Origin: Welwitschia mirabilis
Taxonomy: Eukaryota; Gnetophyta; Gnetopsida; Welwitschiales
DNA: 62,138 nucleotides
Assembly (NCBI GenBank): GCA_051453625.1
Contig: JBOZIK010000001.1
Span: forward strand, 19,469,583-19,531,720
Reading direction: 5' to 3'
A program made the position numbers and the translations under genes. The notes beneath the pieces were generated by a model. That model was not told the DNA's origin. It was given only the letters and a program-made list of their open reading frames with translations, and did not search any database. Positions 20,982 through 33,765 of the stretch are shown piece by piece; within the stretch, counting starts at the first letter, position 1; each line of letters starts with the position of its first letter.

Positions 20982-22740
20982 ACATTAAACCTTTTGCACC
21001 ATTTCTTTAGACTCTGTCTTAATTAATATAAGGAGTTTTTGAGTTTGTAGATAAGATTTTCCTTACCTTTTACAGAAGCCCCTTTGGTTGCTTATGCAGA
21101 TCCATTCTTCTAGTTCACAATGAAAGAAAATTATTCTTACATTTATTTGTATGAGGTCAAGATTGTCTATTGCAAATAAAGTTAATATGACCCATATTTA
21201 TGCTAACTTTGCAACTGGTGTGAAGACATCAAAGAATGCTATCCTTATTTTCTAGAAAGAACCATTAGTAATCAATCTTGATTTGAGTTGGTTAATAAGT
21301 TGTAATACAATACACTTCATTTTGAATAACAATTCATAGTCTATGGATTTTGTTCCTTTTAGAATCCTTAACCACTCATGCTTTTAGGTAGTCTTCACTT
21401 TCTCTTGATAATACATTAACTCATCCACTTTAGTAACTAATGACAAAATTGCATACTCATCATCATACCTACTTGGAACATCTTTGTTTGGTTTTGAATA
21501 TCTTTAAAGCTTTACTTGAGGATAAGTATCCTCCGCTTAAATCTGTATATCAACAAATTCTTATAATTGAGATTCCTCTCTATTATTCTCTTCATCCTCA
21601 TCTCTAGTAGGCTTCATCTTTATAAAGTAGTTTTCCTTAGGCTAATCCACCTTAAGCTTGCATTGGATTTTATATTGTGAAAGTGATGATTCATTAAAAT
21701 GAGGTTCTTGGTGAATAAGATATCAAATTCTATTGTCTTTCATGATCCTTTCATATCTAAAAAAGATGAACTTCTTGCATTGAAGGCTAAGCTTACTCAC
21801 TTGAACATTTAAAATATGTACATATGTAGAAAATCCAAAAGTCCCAAGGTCCTTGCATTTACCTAGTGGTTCAATCTATGCCTTTTCTAAAGTCTTGTTG
21901 TTAATAGAAAGAGATGGTGTTTTATGCACTAAGTAGCATGTAGTGTTAACCATCTTTATTCAAACTAGTAAAACTGATCATGCTTCTTCCACATTATAGG
22001 AGTGTATGATTCATCCCTTTTACAACACCATTCTGCTGTGAAGTACCTATAAGGTATCTTTTGATTTCTTCATACTTGTAGTATGACTTGAAATCCTTTG
22101 AGATGTACTCTTCATTGCAATCTATTTAAACATACTTAATCTTATTTCCAGTACTCCTCTCTATATGGGCCTTAAATTCCTTAAACTTATGAAAAGCATC
22201 AGATTTTGCTTGGACGAAAAAGACCCATATCTTTCTCGACTTCTCATTAATGAAGGTGATGAAATACCACATACTTCTTAAAGATGCTTCAGAAGAAGGA
22301 CCCCAAACATCACTTTGCACTAAATCCAAGCTATATTTACTTCTTTTTATGGTATAAAAAAACTTTATATTATTTTCTATATACATAATGCTTATAGAAA
22401 TCATATGTATTTTTCTACAAACTAGAAGGATTATTCTCTATAATAATTCTTTAATCCAAGCTCACTAGTGTGTTCAAGATATCTGTGCCATTACATCAAT
22501 GTAGTACCATCTATAAGTGTAATATCTACATCCCCTTCAATTGTATCTTCTAACTTGTAGAGATTTACTTCTACTTGAGCTCTCATCATGATAAAAGGAC
22601 CACTAATTATTTTCACCATGTTAGTTTTTCTAATGAACTTGTAACCAAATCCATCTAAGGCTTTAAGAAAAATGAGGTTCCAACTCATCTTTGATGTGTC
22701 CTTTACAGCTATGAGAGTCATTAAAATTTAAGTCTTGATT
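20982..22740 (-). pseudogene. Copia-1 integrase and RT N-terminal half
   Basis: Minus strand, from high to low: pre-integrase region NLIFLKALDGFGYKF and VNLYKLEDTIEGD (22491-22721); integrase LDLVQSDVWGPSSEASL, YFITFINEKSRKIWVFF, KFKEFKAHIERSTGNKI (22126-22404); CNEEYISKDFKSYYKY then GTSQQNGVVKGMNHTLL (about 22000-22125). The integrase triad is broken: the second Asp lies in FINE and the Glu of 'NGVAERMN' is Lys. RT follows with FFDVFTPVAKLA, DLIQINVRIIFFHCELEE and YKLKNSLY (21040-21260). The frame then runs straight into the LINE at 20981. Confidence 0.87.
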
Positions 22741-22974
22741 AAAATAATATTGACACTAATAATTCTTGCTTCATTGTATGTTTCCATTAGAAGATATTCC
22801 CCATTAATTTCTTACTAGATATAGAATCAAGATCTATTAGGAATAATTTTCCATGAACCTCCTAATTCATGAATTCATTTCCCTCCTTCAAGTGGTTTTT
22901 TGGATGTGAGAACATATCTAGAATCTTTGTTGTTAATCGCATTGGCCTCATTTTTATAAGAGGTAGATGCCTAT

Positions 22975-23372
22975 CCTTTCATGTTCAACTTTTTGCATTC
23001 CTTATGAAATGCCCCTTTTTATAATAGTACTAATATTCCATATTTTCTTATTATCCTTTCTAGATTTAAACTTTGATATGAATGTTTACTGATCAAGACC
23101 TTTTCCCATGATGCACCCTCTACCTAAAATACCTTCACCAACTAGTTTTACATTAGCAGACTTTAATTGCTCTTTTCATAAAGATTTAGTAGTCATTATC
23201 TCGATTTTTAGAGCATTCTTTTTATAGAAAAACATCATGATAAGAGGTTTGAGTAATGTTAGAAGAGAATTGAGAAGGATAACAACTTGATCCTCCTCTT
23301 CAATTTGTACATCAATGCTTGATAAATAACAAATTAGCTTATTTAGAACATTCAAGTGATTTATTATGGATG
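22975..23372 (-). pseudogene. Copia-1 gag, C-terminal half with zinc knuckle
   Basis: Minus strand: IINHLNVLNKLICYLSSIDV, QIEEEDQVVILLNSLLTLL, PLIMMFFYKKNALKIEIMTT (23170-23367), the copia gag core. A decayed CCHC knuckle ends KGAFHKECKKLN (about 22980-23020), with the first cysteines lost. The frame is cut at 23367 by the gypsy-type element and resumes at 33462. TSD GGATG occupies 23368-23372. Confidence 0.88.
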
Positions 23373-24417
23373 TAGGACATCCTCTTTTCTCTTAACCCTA
23401 ATTAAGTACTATTTTTCCCCTCTTTTCTCTTCCTTCCTTCTTTAATATTATTACCTAAGAGATACAAGGGAACCTAGAACCAAAATTTACTTAATCCTTT
23501 ATTAGCATTTCTATATTCTAAGAAAGACGAATCATATTAATATTATATATTTATGTATAATTAGTTCTAGGTTATTTTGGTTTATAAACAATCATGATAT
23601 CATAAGTTTATGTTCTCTATTTATTCCTACTTTTATATCACATAAAAGATATCTTATGTATAGTTGATGAGATGTAAACTTGTTAACATACATGAATAAA
23701 TTTTAACAACAATACCTAACCAATATAATAGGAGGTTATAACTCTAATTAATGACATTCAAACTTGATATTTGGCCACCCTTCGAATGTTAGTTGGTTCT
23801 ACTTCAAGTTCTAAACTATATAAACATGATTGGGATCAACTCCATAGGATTTCAATTCACCTCGATATACCTATAATACAAGTGAAAGACAATATGTGAG
23901 GTGGATGCATGCTTACAAATGACCCTTGCTTTCTTGAAGCATCTTTAGATGGTTGCAACATGATTCATTGATGCTAAGGGATCAAGAAAATAATTCAAAG
24001 TAAGTTCATACATAGGTAAGGTAGGAGAGTGGTGATTAAATCCACTTCTAGGAGAGTGTTATATATAAAAAAAATGTAATGCAACCCACCTTAGTGATGA
24101 AATCCAAGTAGAGAGATGAACATTACTAGAATTATCTTAATTTATTCCTGTTCAATGAATACACCATATAAATAAATGCAAATAATTCTAACTAATGTAG
24201 ATATTTAATGAATTATTTACCTAGTTAGACTAATTCTAATCATCATTTGATTCATTTTATAGAAACAACCATAGAAAGAAAGTAAGCATACAAGAACATT
24301 TCTATATTCAAGATTATAATAATAAAAATATAAATAAAGGAAATATTCTTCTCTTTTATATCTAAATAAAGGAAATATTCTTTTCTTTTTCTTTTAATAA
24401 TAATAAAAATATTCAAA

Positions 24418-24425
24418 NNNNNNNN
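24418..24425. other. Short assembly gaps in the window
   Basis: 8 N here. Others not listed separately: 26087-26186, 29957-30056 (100 N each), 37303-37312 and 48021-48030 (10 N each). The round sizes suggest placeholder lengths. Confidence 0.95.
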
Positions 24426-25602
24426 CAAATAACATCTTAATAATGTAATTAAAAAAAAAAAAAACATACTTAAAGCTATGCCAATCTTAGAAACATTCTT
24501 TCATGCTCATATGACAGTCTTTATGGATTGGTGCAACGAAGGTTAACAAATAAAGTATAGCTCAAACATAATTGTTAAGATATAAGTCTTTATCCAATAT
24601 TTATATGGCTATATTATAAGTTAATAAAAAAATAATAAGCTAGAGACTACTTATGTTACTTAAACTACTAAAGTAAAAACTTTTACAAGCATGCACATTC
24701 AAAGTATGTGAAAGAAAAAGAGTAAAAGAGGTATTTCTACAAATAAATATCACTTATAGATAATATAACTTAAATTTATTGATAGAAACATATTTTTTAT
24801 ACTCAATTTTCCTATAAAATTTTGTTTATAATTTTTTATAATGTTAAACATTAATTATAAAATTCTTGAGCTTTAAGAAGACATCATAGTTAAAAATTAA
24901 TAATTAATTTATAATGAAGCCAAAAATAAATTAAGTTAGATTTTTAGAAACTAAAAACATAACAAGATTTTCATACTAACTTAAACTATCTTGGAATTCT
25001 AAAAATATTATTTCTAATATTATCATTTAAGGCTAAAAACTATCAAATTTTATAAAATTACAGTCCTACTGCACTACACTAAAATGACTATAACTTTAAA
25101 AAATTTCTTTGAGTTTTTAAGTGATTTAGTATGTTTTAGAAAGCTTATTCAATTTCCTATAACTTATGATGCTCAAGTTTGTAGATATTTTAACAGATAG
25201 GTACAAAAACATAAATTACTTTCTTACTGTTTTCTTTTTATAATGTATTTAAATAAATAATTTTTTACAAAAATAATTACACATTAGAAAAATTACTATT
25301 ATACATTTTCACATTCATAACACAATCCTAGACTTACAGAAAAACATTCACTAATTTATACCTACTAATTAATAAGATATGGTGTTTTTTTCCTATGCCT
25401 CTACTTTGGGAATTTAATTTTTTCTATAACAAAAGTATGATAAAGTTTTTACAAGTAGTTAAATAATAACTTAGATCATTAAAATAATAGATATACTAAA
25501 TAATTACTTATAGAAAGAAAAATCAATTGTATAAAGCAAAATCATTACAGAAATAAAAATTAAATCAATTTAAAAAGAACCATTTACTATGAGCCTTGAG
25601 AT

Positions 25603-26047
25603 TTTTCATGAAAGAGTACTAGCCTAAAGAGATTTTTGAGGATTAGAATTTTCCCCTAATAAGATGGTTCTAATGCATAATAGATTAAAAAAATTTAATA
25701 CTAAAATAAACATGGGTACCCCTTTTTTTTAAAAAAAATATTAAGCCCCTGGTCAGTTGGCCATAGTAATCCTCCATCCCTAAGCACAAGAAACTCCTCA
25801 TATTTCACTATAATGTCTTGGTGATAAGGAGTGAGCTATATTTTATAACACAATTGCATAAAAGCCATAAATAATTTTCTAATAAAATATGTATCATTCC
25901 AATAGGAAAAAAATCATATGGACGATATGAGTAAAGAGATTACATGTAAAGATTAGTAAGACCTTAGTAGTTAAAGATTGATGAAGATCCAAGCTTAGGA
26001 GTTTCTTAGCTCTAAGCTTATAAGATCCAAGCTACAAAGCAAGAGAA

Positions 26048-26086
<39 letters not shown>

Positions 26087-26644
26087 NNNNNNNNNNNNNN
26101 NNNNNNNNNNNNNNNNNNNNNNNNNNNNNNNNNNNNNNNNNNNNNNNNNNNNNNNNNNNNNNNNNNNNNNNNNNNNNNNNNNNNNNAAGAGTACTAGCCT
26201 AAAGAGGATTTTGAGGATTAGACTTTACCCCTAATAAGATGGTCCTAATGTATAATGGATAAAAAATATAATAATAAAATAAATATGGATACCCAAATTT
26301 GTTTTTTTATTTTAAATAGTAAACCCCCTGGTCACTTGGCCATAATCATCCATTAATAACCCTCCATCACCAAGTACTAGAGATCCTTCATATCTCATTA
26401 TAACATCTTAGTGAAAGCCAATGGAAGTGAATAATATTATATAATATAATTGCATAAAAACCATAAATAATTTCTTAATGAAATATCACATCATTTCAAT
26501 TGAGGAAAAAAATCATGTGGACAATATGAGTACAGAGCTTACTTAGGAAGATTGAAAGACTTTGATAGTTGAAGATTAATGAAGATCCAAGCTCAAGAGT
26601 CCCTTAGTTCCAAGCTTTAAAGCAAAAGAATGAAAAATAGAAAT

Positions 26645-26696
<52 letters not shown>
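25603..26696. repeat. Tandem duplication of about 590 bp with two (GA)n tracts
   Basis: Copy 1 (25603-26086) and copy 2 (26187-26696) both run from AAGAGTACTAGCCTAAAGAG through CCCCTGGTCA..TTGGCCATA to AGATCCAAGCT and end in GA microsatellites (26050-26086 and about 26648-26696). The 100-N gap at 26087-26186 lies on the first GA tract. The other LTR shows only the final part of the unit. Confidence 0.88.
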
Positions 26697-27626
26697 GAAA
26701 AAGGAAATGCACTTGCATAAAATAAAAGGAAAATATCATTTTTTACAAGAGAAAAAATGATCTCTCTATATACAGATAAACAAAGGCACATAGATCAAAT
26801 ATCACAAGATCACATGATTTAGCATTGATAAGTAGAATAAGTAGTAAGTGACATTGAAGTACAAAAAGAGATCATATTTATGACTCATGTACTTAAGTAG
26901 GGTAAGTAATCTTTTTGCTTTAATTATTAAGGTTATTTACATGCATCATTTTCTAATGCTAACTTTTTTAAATCCTTCATAGGCTTATAAGTAAGTTTAA
27001 TTCATCCGAGACATGCACCAAAAGAATAAATGCCCAAGTCTCAAAATTGTTACGTGGCATAATGAGATAAACTCTTCAATTCCAATAAATAAAGCAATGA
27101 GCATGCTATGAACCAAGTGCCCTTACACATCTCAATAATATAAAAGTCATGGTAGAGTAATTTTACTTATTTATCATTCTTGGTTTTAGGTAAGAGTACA
27201 TGTACTTGTTCAATTGCTTTTAAAATGCATAAAATCTATCAATCTTATAACATAATGAAGACAATATTTATTCATAATGTAATACACCTATCACATTTAC
27301 CAAGAACTTAAATGAGTAAATAAGATGCAAAATATATTATTATGTCCTCATAAAACTTTCAATTTATTAGTTTTGTCATATGAATTTAATTCCTTACATA
27401 ATGGGATTATGTAATTTTAAATGTTTGGATAGATTTTCTCATAAAATCTTTTAACATAATTTTTATCATTTTTATGATATAATTATAAAGATTACAAACT
27501 AAGGTTAATTTTAACATAACATATTATTTGATAAATAAGTTAAATAAGCATAATTATTTATTTGATTAAAAGTTTTATATACTTATTATTCAAGTAAATA
27601 AGGTTTACAAAATATGAGATATGAAA

Positions 27627-27640
27627 TTATCCCCCACTTA
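27627..27640 (-). other. Polypurine tract of the gag-only gypsy element
   Basis: Minus strand AAGTGGGGGATAA directly before the 3' LTR. A similar AAGTGGGGGA occurs at 27830-27841 further inside. Confidence 0.75.
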
Positions 27641-27859
27641 GACTGATTCACTTATGAGAATCAAGATACATAAAGAGCTTAAGAACATCTAATTACATGT
27701 TATAAAAATAAAAAATATTTGGGTATTAACTTTTCACAATTTATTACTACTCTTTTTGCATTAATCAATTCATAACCAAACTAATGTCATATTTTTCTAA
27801 GTCAATAATAATTGATTGTATTTAAAAATCTCCCCCACTTATAGATAAAGTACAACATT

Positions 27860-28580
27860 GTTTTGATATCTTTGCCTTTTCTACACCTCTGCTATACTCT
27901 TGGGTTGAAGCATGGGTATTTTAATAGCAACAGAAGAAAGAAGACTATTAATAAAGAGATTTACTTTATTTTCTTCATCTAGATGCATATGTGACACATA
28001 TCCTACTAATTCTACAAATTTACACTCATGAGATGCTATGGGCACATTATGGACTTGTCTTAGATTGTATAATTCTGTAGCCTTCTAGTGAATATAGAAC
28101 TTGATAATGTACCTCTTCTTAAATATGTGCTCAATTTCCCTTCATGAAAGTTCCAGATCTCCTAACTTGGTCATTTTTGTTTTCCACCATAAACGAGCTT
28201 CGTCTTATAATATATAAATAACTAAGGAAGTCTTTTCATATTCGTCACATCTGAAGATACTTATAACTTTTTTAACATCACTTAGTCATGCTTCTGCTTT
28301 GGAAAGATCTGAACCTTCTAAAAACTTTGATGGATTTAGCTAATAAACATTTGAATTAATTTTCTCATACCCACTTCCTCAAGTTGATTGATACCATTGT
28401 TTACTTGTGGGTTTTGACCTTGATTTATTATTTGTGATAGAAACTACATGAATGTATTCATTAATGTTTCTAGATTAAGGTTGAATGGGGGTTGATTTCC
28501 ATCATTAGGTTGCTGATTCTCTTGTGAGTTCTCTTGATTTTGATTACTTGGTAAAATTGGCTTGGATTAAAGGTTTAACT
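27860..28580 (-). pseudogene. Gypsy-type gag relic
   Basis: Minus strand, from 28580 down: a Gln/Asn-rich leader (QENQQPNDGNQPPF), LEEVGMRKLIQMF, then the retrotransposon gag domain: GSDLSKAEAWLSDVKKVISI, DEYEKTSLVIYIL, DEARLWWKTKMTKL, FKKRYIIKFYI, HECKFVELVGYVSHMH, LFINSLLSSVAIKI (about 27920-28310). The 'A--WL--V' and 'A--WW' signatures are those of Ty3/gypsy gag. Several stops break it. No zinc knuckle or protease follows. Confidence 0.8.
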
Positions 28581-29556
28581 AATGATAATAACTCATCTAA
28601 AAGAGAGGGAAATTTTCATGAGATTATATATGAAAATAGGATAGATCTTATTAAAGGTTAAACTTAGAAATATTTTTATAATCTTAGGAAGGAAATGGTT
28701 ATCATTATGTTGTAACGAGTTCTTATTTATATCTTAAAGTACATAATCAAGTTTATATCCTTTCTTTATGTTTAGTAAATAAGATTTACAAGCTATGAAT
28801 ATAGGCTTTTACTGTAAAGTTATGTGATCAGATAATTTAGAATGAATAACTTGGTTGGATATTTGATTACTTCCAAGGGTTACTGATTATAAAGTATTAT
28901 TTATGTATTTATATTTTTTGCAAAAGGTTAAGGAATCATATAAGATCATTGTCCTAAATTATTAAGATAATTGGAATTCTTCTCAGTAATTATCATCTGT
29001 AGCTATAAGGTAATAGGGTTTTCAATGACTTAAATTCATCATCCTTTTTAGTTTGTTTAAGGATTTAGAATTATCATAAATATAATTAGCATAATGATCA
29101 TCTAGTGGTTAGGATTATAGTTAACCTTATGAATACTTTGGAGCTATCACAAATATAATCAACTTTTAGGATTATTAAGGTGCTAAGATTATGATTAGTG
29201 TAAGCTTTATAATTATTGGAATTAACATAAATGTAATTTGATATATATTTACAAAGTAAAAAAATTATAGGTATAATGGGATTCATGACTATTAGAAGAT
29301 ATGATTAAATTCATGCTTATCTAGGAGTTAAAGTTATCTAGAAATTATTGAGGATATAATTAATTTGACTTGTGATTTAAGATTATTAGGGACATAACCA
29401 ACTTTATAACTATTAGGAATTAAGGTTATTATGGTTACCACTAACTTTATCATTACTAAGAAAAAAGGTTATTCAAAATTTAGTTAGATTTATATTCTTA
29501 TACATTTATAAGTGCTTAACATAAGTATTATTTAAGTTATCCTAGAGCTCTGATAC

Positions 29557-29568
29557 CAATTTGTGACA
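29557..29568 (-). other. Primer-binding site, tRNA-iMet type
   Basis: Minus strand TGGTATCAGAGC, exact complement of the initiator Met tRNA 3' end as used by many plant LTR elements, three bases inside the 5' LTR. It fixes the element's orientation. Confidence 0.92.
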
Positions 29569-29571
29569 TCC

Positions 29572-32500
29572 TCTTTTCTCTTATCCTAATTAAGCACTAT
29601 TTTTTTCCCCTTTTCTCTTCCTTATTTATTTAATATTATTACCTAATACACACAGTGGAACATAAAACCAAATTTTAGTTAATCCTTTATTAGAATTTCT
29701 ATATTCTAAGAAAGACAAATCATACTAATATTATATATTTACCTATAATTAATTTCTAGGTTATTTTGATTTACAAACAATAGCGGTGTCTTAAGATTGT
29801 GCCCTCCATTTCTTCCTAGTTTTTTGTCCCATAAAATATATCTTGTGTATAGTTTAGGAGATTTAAATTTGTTATCAATATACATGGATAAATTTTAAGG
29901 ATAATACCTAACTAATATAATAGGAGGTTGCAACTCCAATTAATGGCATTCCAGCTNNNNNNNNNNNNNNNNNNNNNNNNNNNNNNNNNNNNNNNNNNNN
30001 NNNNNNNNNNNNNNNNNNNNNNNNNNNNNNNNNNNNNNNNNNNNNNNNNNNNNNNNTTCTGTAATTTATTTAGATCATAAGGGTAAATTTTGTCAAGGTT
30101 GATTCTGTTAGTTTAGGTTTGCATTATTATTTCAATTCCATTCTAAATTGCATTCCATATTCTATTTGGTATATCTCATAGTTCACATTGATTAGGAATA
30201 AGTAAAGCACTCTTCTTAATTAATATGAATTATAGAGAAGCTAGTTCTTATGACAGGAAAATTAGGATCTAATAGAATTCATTCCACTTCCATTTGCATT
30301 TCATCTTTATTTACTTTGCATTGCATTTTACTTTGTTATTTACTTTTAGTTATTAAAACATACCTTCAAAAATCAATTCTCTAACTCTGAGTTTAGTGCC
30401 TTCGTTCGGATTACAACATTCAAGTGAAATCCCATCTATACTAGTGTATATATTTGCAAGTATTGTGATTTATAGGTTTGACTAAAGGACTTAAGGACTG
30501 CATAAATTCACACCGCAACAATTCTCATTAATAAATATGGAAGAAATGAGACTTACAAAAATTTTTAGAAAGGGAAAATTATAGATAAAATTAAAATCTT
30601 TTGTTAATTAAAGGATTATAACCAAATTCTCACTAGAAACCAACTACCCAAGCATGGCATTCAAGTTGACTCTAATTGTCTAATATGTCAATCTTATCAA
30701 GAAGATTCTCAACATCTCTTCCATCAATGCAGATTGAGCTCAAAATTAGTAAGAGTTATAATGAATTATTACAAAAACTAGAATGTATCTAAGATGTACA
30801 AAAGAGATGGGATTCACCTAACTTTGTGGCAGATTTAATGCACATGCAATAAGGTAATATTCAATAACATCCCCTTTCCATTCCCTATAAATACAACAAG
30901 GAAGACTAAATGGTATTATTTGCAAATTAAGGCATCAGTGGAAGCAACTCCAATAATTGAACTGTCAGACTCGAGCTTGTTCAAAGGGTGCCTTATGCTC
31001 TAAGATAAGGTGCAAGCTTTGGGATGCAGAGCTCTCTTGCACAAGCTAAAAGTAGAACCTAAGGCCAACATTGCCTATTTTATAGAAGATGAAGAGGGGA
31101 AAGAATCACATTTAGAAGAATTCCCATCAAGATTACAAAAGGATCCATTTCCCTCTTTCTAAATATTCTAGCAGCAGGGGAAAGAATCCCCCTTAAGAGC
31201 AAAGCGCATCGGGAGGCCTTCCACTTCTTCTTGGGTAGCTTTCCAAAATTGGCTAGTGGTCATATTAGTCATAAGGTGCTTCCACCTCCATAGGAACTAG
31301 GGGTTGAGATGATTGACCACTACTTTATTTAGTTTGGCTATTGTACAAAACTATCAGGGCTGCATTTCACCTTTCTCAAGGCCTTAGACCTAGACATCAA
31401 GTTAACCTTCCCCACTTCTTCATTTAGACTTTCCAAAAGAATGATTTAGTAATGCATTCAGGACTAGTCATGGATCTTTAAAGGGCTGCTATGGACCAAA
31501 GGGCAAGAAAAACCCCTCCTCCCCCCCCTCCCCCATTGGTAATGAAACATAACAGAGACTTCTCCTAAGAAAAAATTGAGAAAAAGGACTAAAACTAATG
31601 AGGCTTCTCATCCCAAGAGGGATACTAAGCAAGAAAGCCCTCGTTCTTAGAGAGGAATAACTCTGCCCTTAGAAGTTCAGGCAGAAGAAGTGATTTCATC
31701 CTGAGCATATGAAGAGACAATTCAAGAAGATCCCCCTATTGAAGCCCAAGATCGGGGTCAAGGGCCTCCTGAGCAAGGCTAAGAGGCCCCCTAAAAGGCA
31801 GAAGATATCCCCAGTCGTAGTTAAGAGTCAAATTCCTATTCCCACTTGAGTTCCTCACCTGAAAAAAGAGATTAATAGCCCCATGAAGATATTGATATGG
31901 ACCATGTAAAAAGAGAAGTCTTACTAGATATAATTCATGGACTAAAAAGATGCCCTTTCTTGATCCTAGAAATTTCTCACAGATCTCACCTATAAGTCAT
32001 TAAGTCAAGTTATTGAAAGAAAGCTCTCAGGTTACATTTAGACAAGAGCCATGCAAAAGGCGAGGAGTTCAAGAAAGTAAATCAGGCATTCAAGGTATTA
32101 GCACATAAAATGGGATGCTTTCTGGTTGAACATCATTATGACAACCTCTTCCCTAACTACAGGGGATACTAGCCCTCTATTTTTTCTAGTTATACATAAT
32201 TTTGTTTTAGCATTTTCTAGTTCCTTATTAAGTTTAGTAGTTAGGGGTGTTTTTGCCCCCAATTTTGCCTTATACCTAGTAGTTCTTGCGATTTCTGCAG
32301 TATGGTTTTTGCTTTGCCAATCAGACTTTTTATTCCTCTCAATATAGGGTGTTTTCATCCCCTTATAAATTTTATTTTAATATAATGCTCATTTTTATTC
32401 AAAAAAAAGGGCTTGCTTAAGAATATTAGTAAGACCTTGATAGTTAAAAATTGATGAAGATCCAAGCTTAAGAGTTCCTTAGCTCCAAGCTTCCAAGATC

Positions 32501-33456
32501 TAAGCTCCAAAGTAAGAAAATGAAAGAAAGAAATAAAGAAAAAAGGAAATGCACTTGTATAAAACAAAAGGAAAGTAACTCCTTTTATAAGAGAGGTAAA
32601 GATCTCTATATAGAGATAAATAAAGGCACATAGCTCAAGATCACAAGATCACATGATTTAGCATTGATAAGTGGGATGAGTAATAAGTTATATTAAAGAA
32701 CAAAACAAGATCATATTTATGACTCATGAACCTAATTAGGATGAGTAATATTCTTACTTAAATTAGCCAGGATAATTACATGCATCATTTCCTCATGCTA
32801 GCTCTTTTTAATACTTTATAGGCTCATAAGTAAGTTTAATTCATTCAAGACATGCATCAAAAGAATAAATTCAAAATTTTCATGTGGTAGAATGGGACAA
32901 ACTCTTCAATTCCAATGAATAAAACAATGAGTATGCTATGAACCAAGTGCTTTTACAAATCTCAAGAACATAAAACTCATGGTATAGTAAATCTACCCAT
33001 TTATCATTTTTAGTTTTAGTTAAGAGTGCATATACTTGTTCAAATGCTCATTTATTTCAAAATGCATAAAATTTATCAATCTCATAACACAAGGAAGAAA
33101 ATATTTATTCATAATATAGTACACCTATCATATTTACCACGAATTTAAATAAGTAAATAAGATGCAAACTATATTATTATGTCCTATTGAATATTTATTA
33201 GTTTTATTATGTGATTTTAATTCCTGACATAATGATATTATGTAATTTTAAATGTTTGGGTAGATTTTTTGATTAAACCTTTTAACATAATTTTTATCAT
33301 TTTCATGGTAAATTATAAATATTACAAACTAAGGTTAATTTTAAAATACCATTTTATTTGATAAGGAACTTAAATAAGGATAATTATTTATTTTACTAAA
33401 AGCTTTATATATTTATTCTTCAAGTAAATAAGATTTACAAAATATAATATATGATA
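29572..33456 (-). repeat. 5' LTR of the gag-only gypsy element
   Basis: 3885 bp including a 100-N gap. Starts TGTGACATCC, ends ATGATA (CA changed). Carries foreign sequence between 30057 and about 32408, including a LINE-derived segment. Confidence 0.75.
30580..32408 (+). pseudogene. LINE-derived insertion inside the 5' LTR
   Basis: Plus strand. At about 30598-30740 reads KDYNQILTRNQLPKHGIQVD then CLICQSYQED, QHLFHQC: the zinc-binding domain at the end of plant LINE reverse transcriptase (C-x2-C, H, C). The far end (about 32340-32408) is TTTTATTTTAATATAATG then TTATTCAAAAAAAA, a plant LINE 3' tail. Between them is a partly open stretch rich in Lys/Pro (RPPKRQKISPVVVKSQI near 31790-31850) that I cannot assign, so this may be two LINE pieces. 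Its left end is hidden by the gap at 29957. Confidence 0.6.
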
Positions 33457-33461
33457 GGATG

Positions 33462-33765
33462 TGCCTTTCTTCATCTTGATATCATGAAGATTTGACTTCA
33501 AGTATAGCTTGTTATTTAGGGACTTGCTCATGTACAAATTTTTCAACTTTTTCCATAGTATAGCAACAAAATATTCTCTTGGTTTATTAAATAGAACCTA
33601 ATTTACAAGACTTAATCTAATGGTAGTTTAAGCCCTTAGATTCAAATCCTACGTTGTAGTGCCTTATGTAATCTTTATTGAATGAGAAGATCTTTAATCT
33701 TCTTCTGATACAATAAAGTTATTTTTCCCATTAAAGGTCTTTATTTGAAACTTTACCTTTGACAT
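33462..33765 (-). pseudogene. Copia-1 gag, N-terminal part
   Basis: Starts at ATG 33765 with MSKVKFQIKTFNGKNNF, the usual copia gag opening. TTIRLSL (about 33600), then LWKKLKNLYMSKSLNNKLYL and LHDIKMKKGTS (33462-33560). The Ser codon at the end abuts the GGATG target duplication; the same frame continues at 23367 with IINHL, as expected if the gypsy element split one gag. Confidence 0.87.

Larger units (their letters stand above)
23373..27626 (-). repeat. 3' LTR of the gag-only gypsy element
   Basis: 4254 bp including gaps. Plus-strand start TAGGACATCC (canonical TGTGACATCC in the mate). Enlarged by an internal tandem duplication at 25603-26696. The stretch 23768-25600 has no counterpart in the other LTR. 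Confidence 0.75.
23373..33456 (-). mobile_element. Large gag-only gypsy-type element (TR-GAG / LARD-like)
   Basis: Minus-strand element with perfect 5-bp target duplication GGATG at 23368-23372 and 33457-33461. 3' LTR 23373-27626 and 5' LTR 29572-33456 share their two ends: 395 bp at 23373-23767 with 29572-29956, and about 1.05 kb at 26533-27626 with 32409-33456. Their middles differ by insertions and a duplication. The interior is only 1945 bp and encodes a gypsy-like gag, nothing else. Primer-binding site for initiator Met tRNA at 29557-29568; polypurine tract at 27627-27640. This matches the published TR-GAG and LARD designs: long LTRs, short interior, dependence on another element's pol. 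Confidence 0.85.

Noticed and set aside
26049-26790. Arg-Glu and Ser-Leu repeat ORFs
   Set aside because: Translations of (GA)n microsatellites.
32126-32347. 73-residue ORF with membrane-like segments
   Set aside because: Lies in the 3' part of a LINE-derived insertion shortly before its A-rich tail; no independent start or conservation visible.
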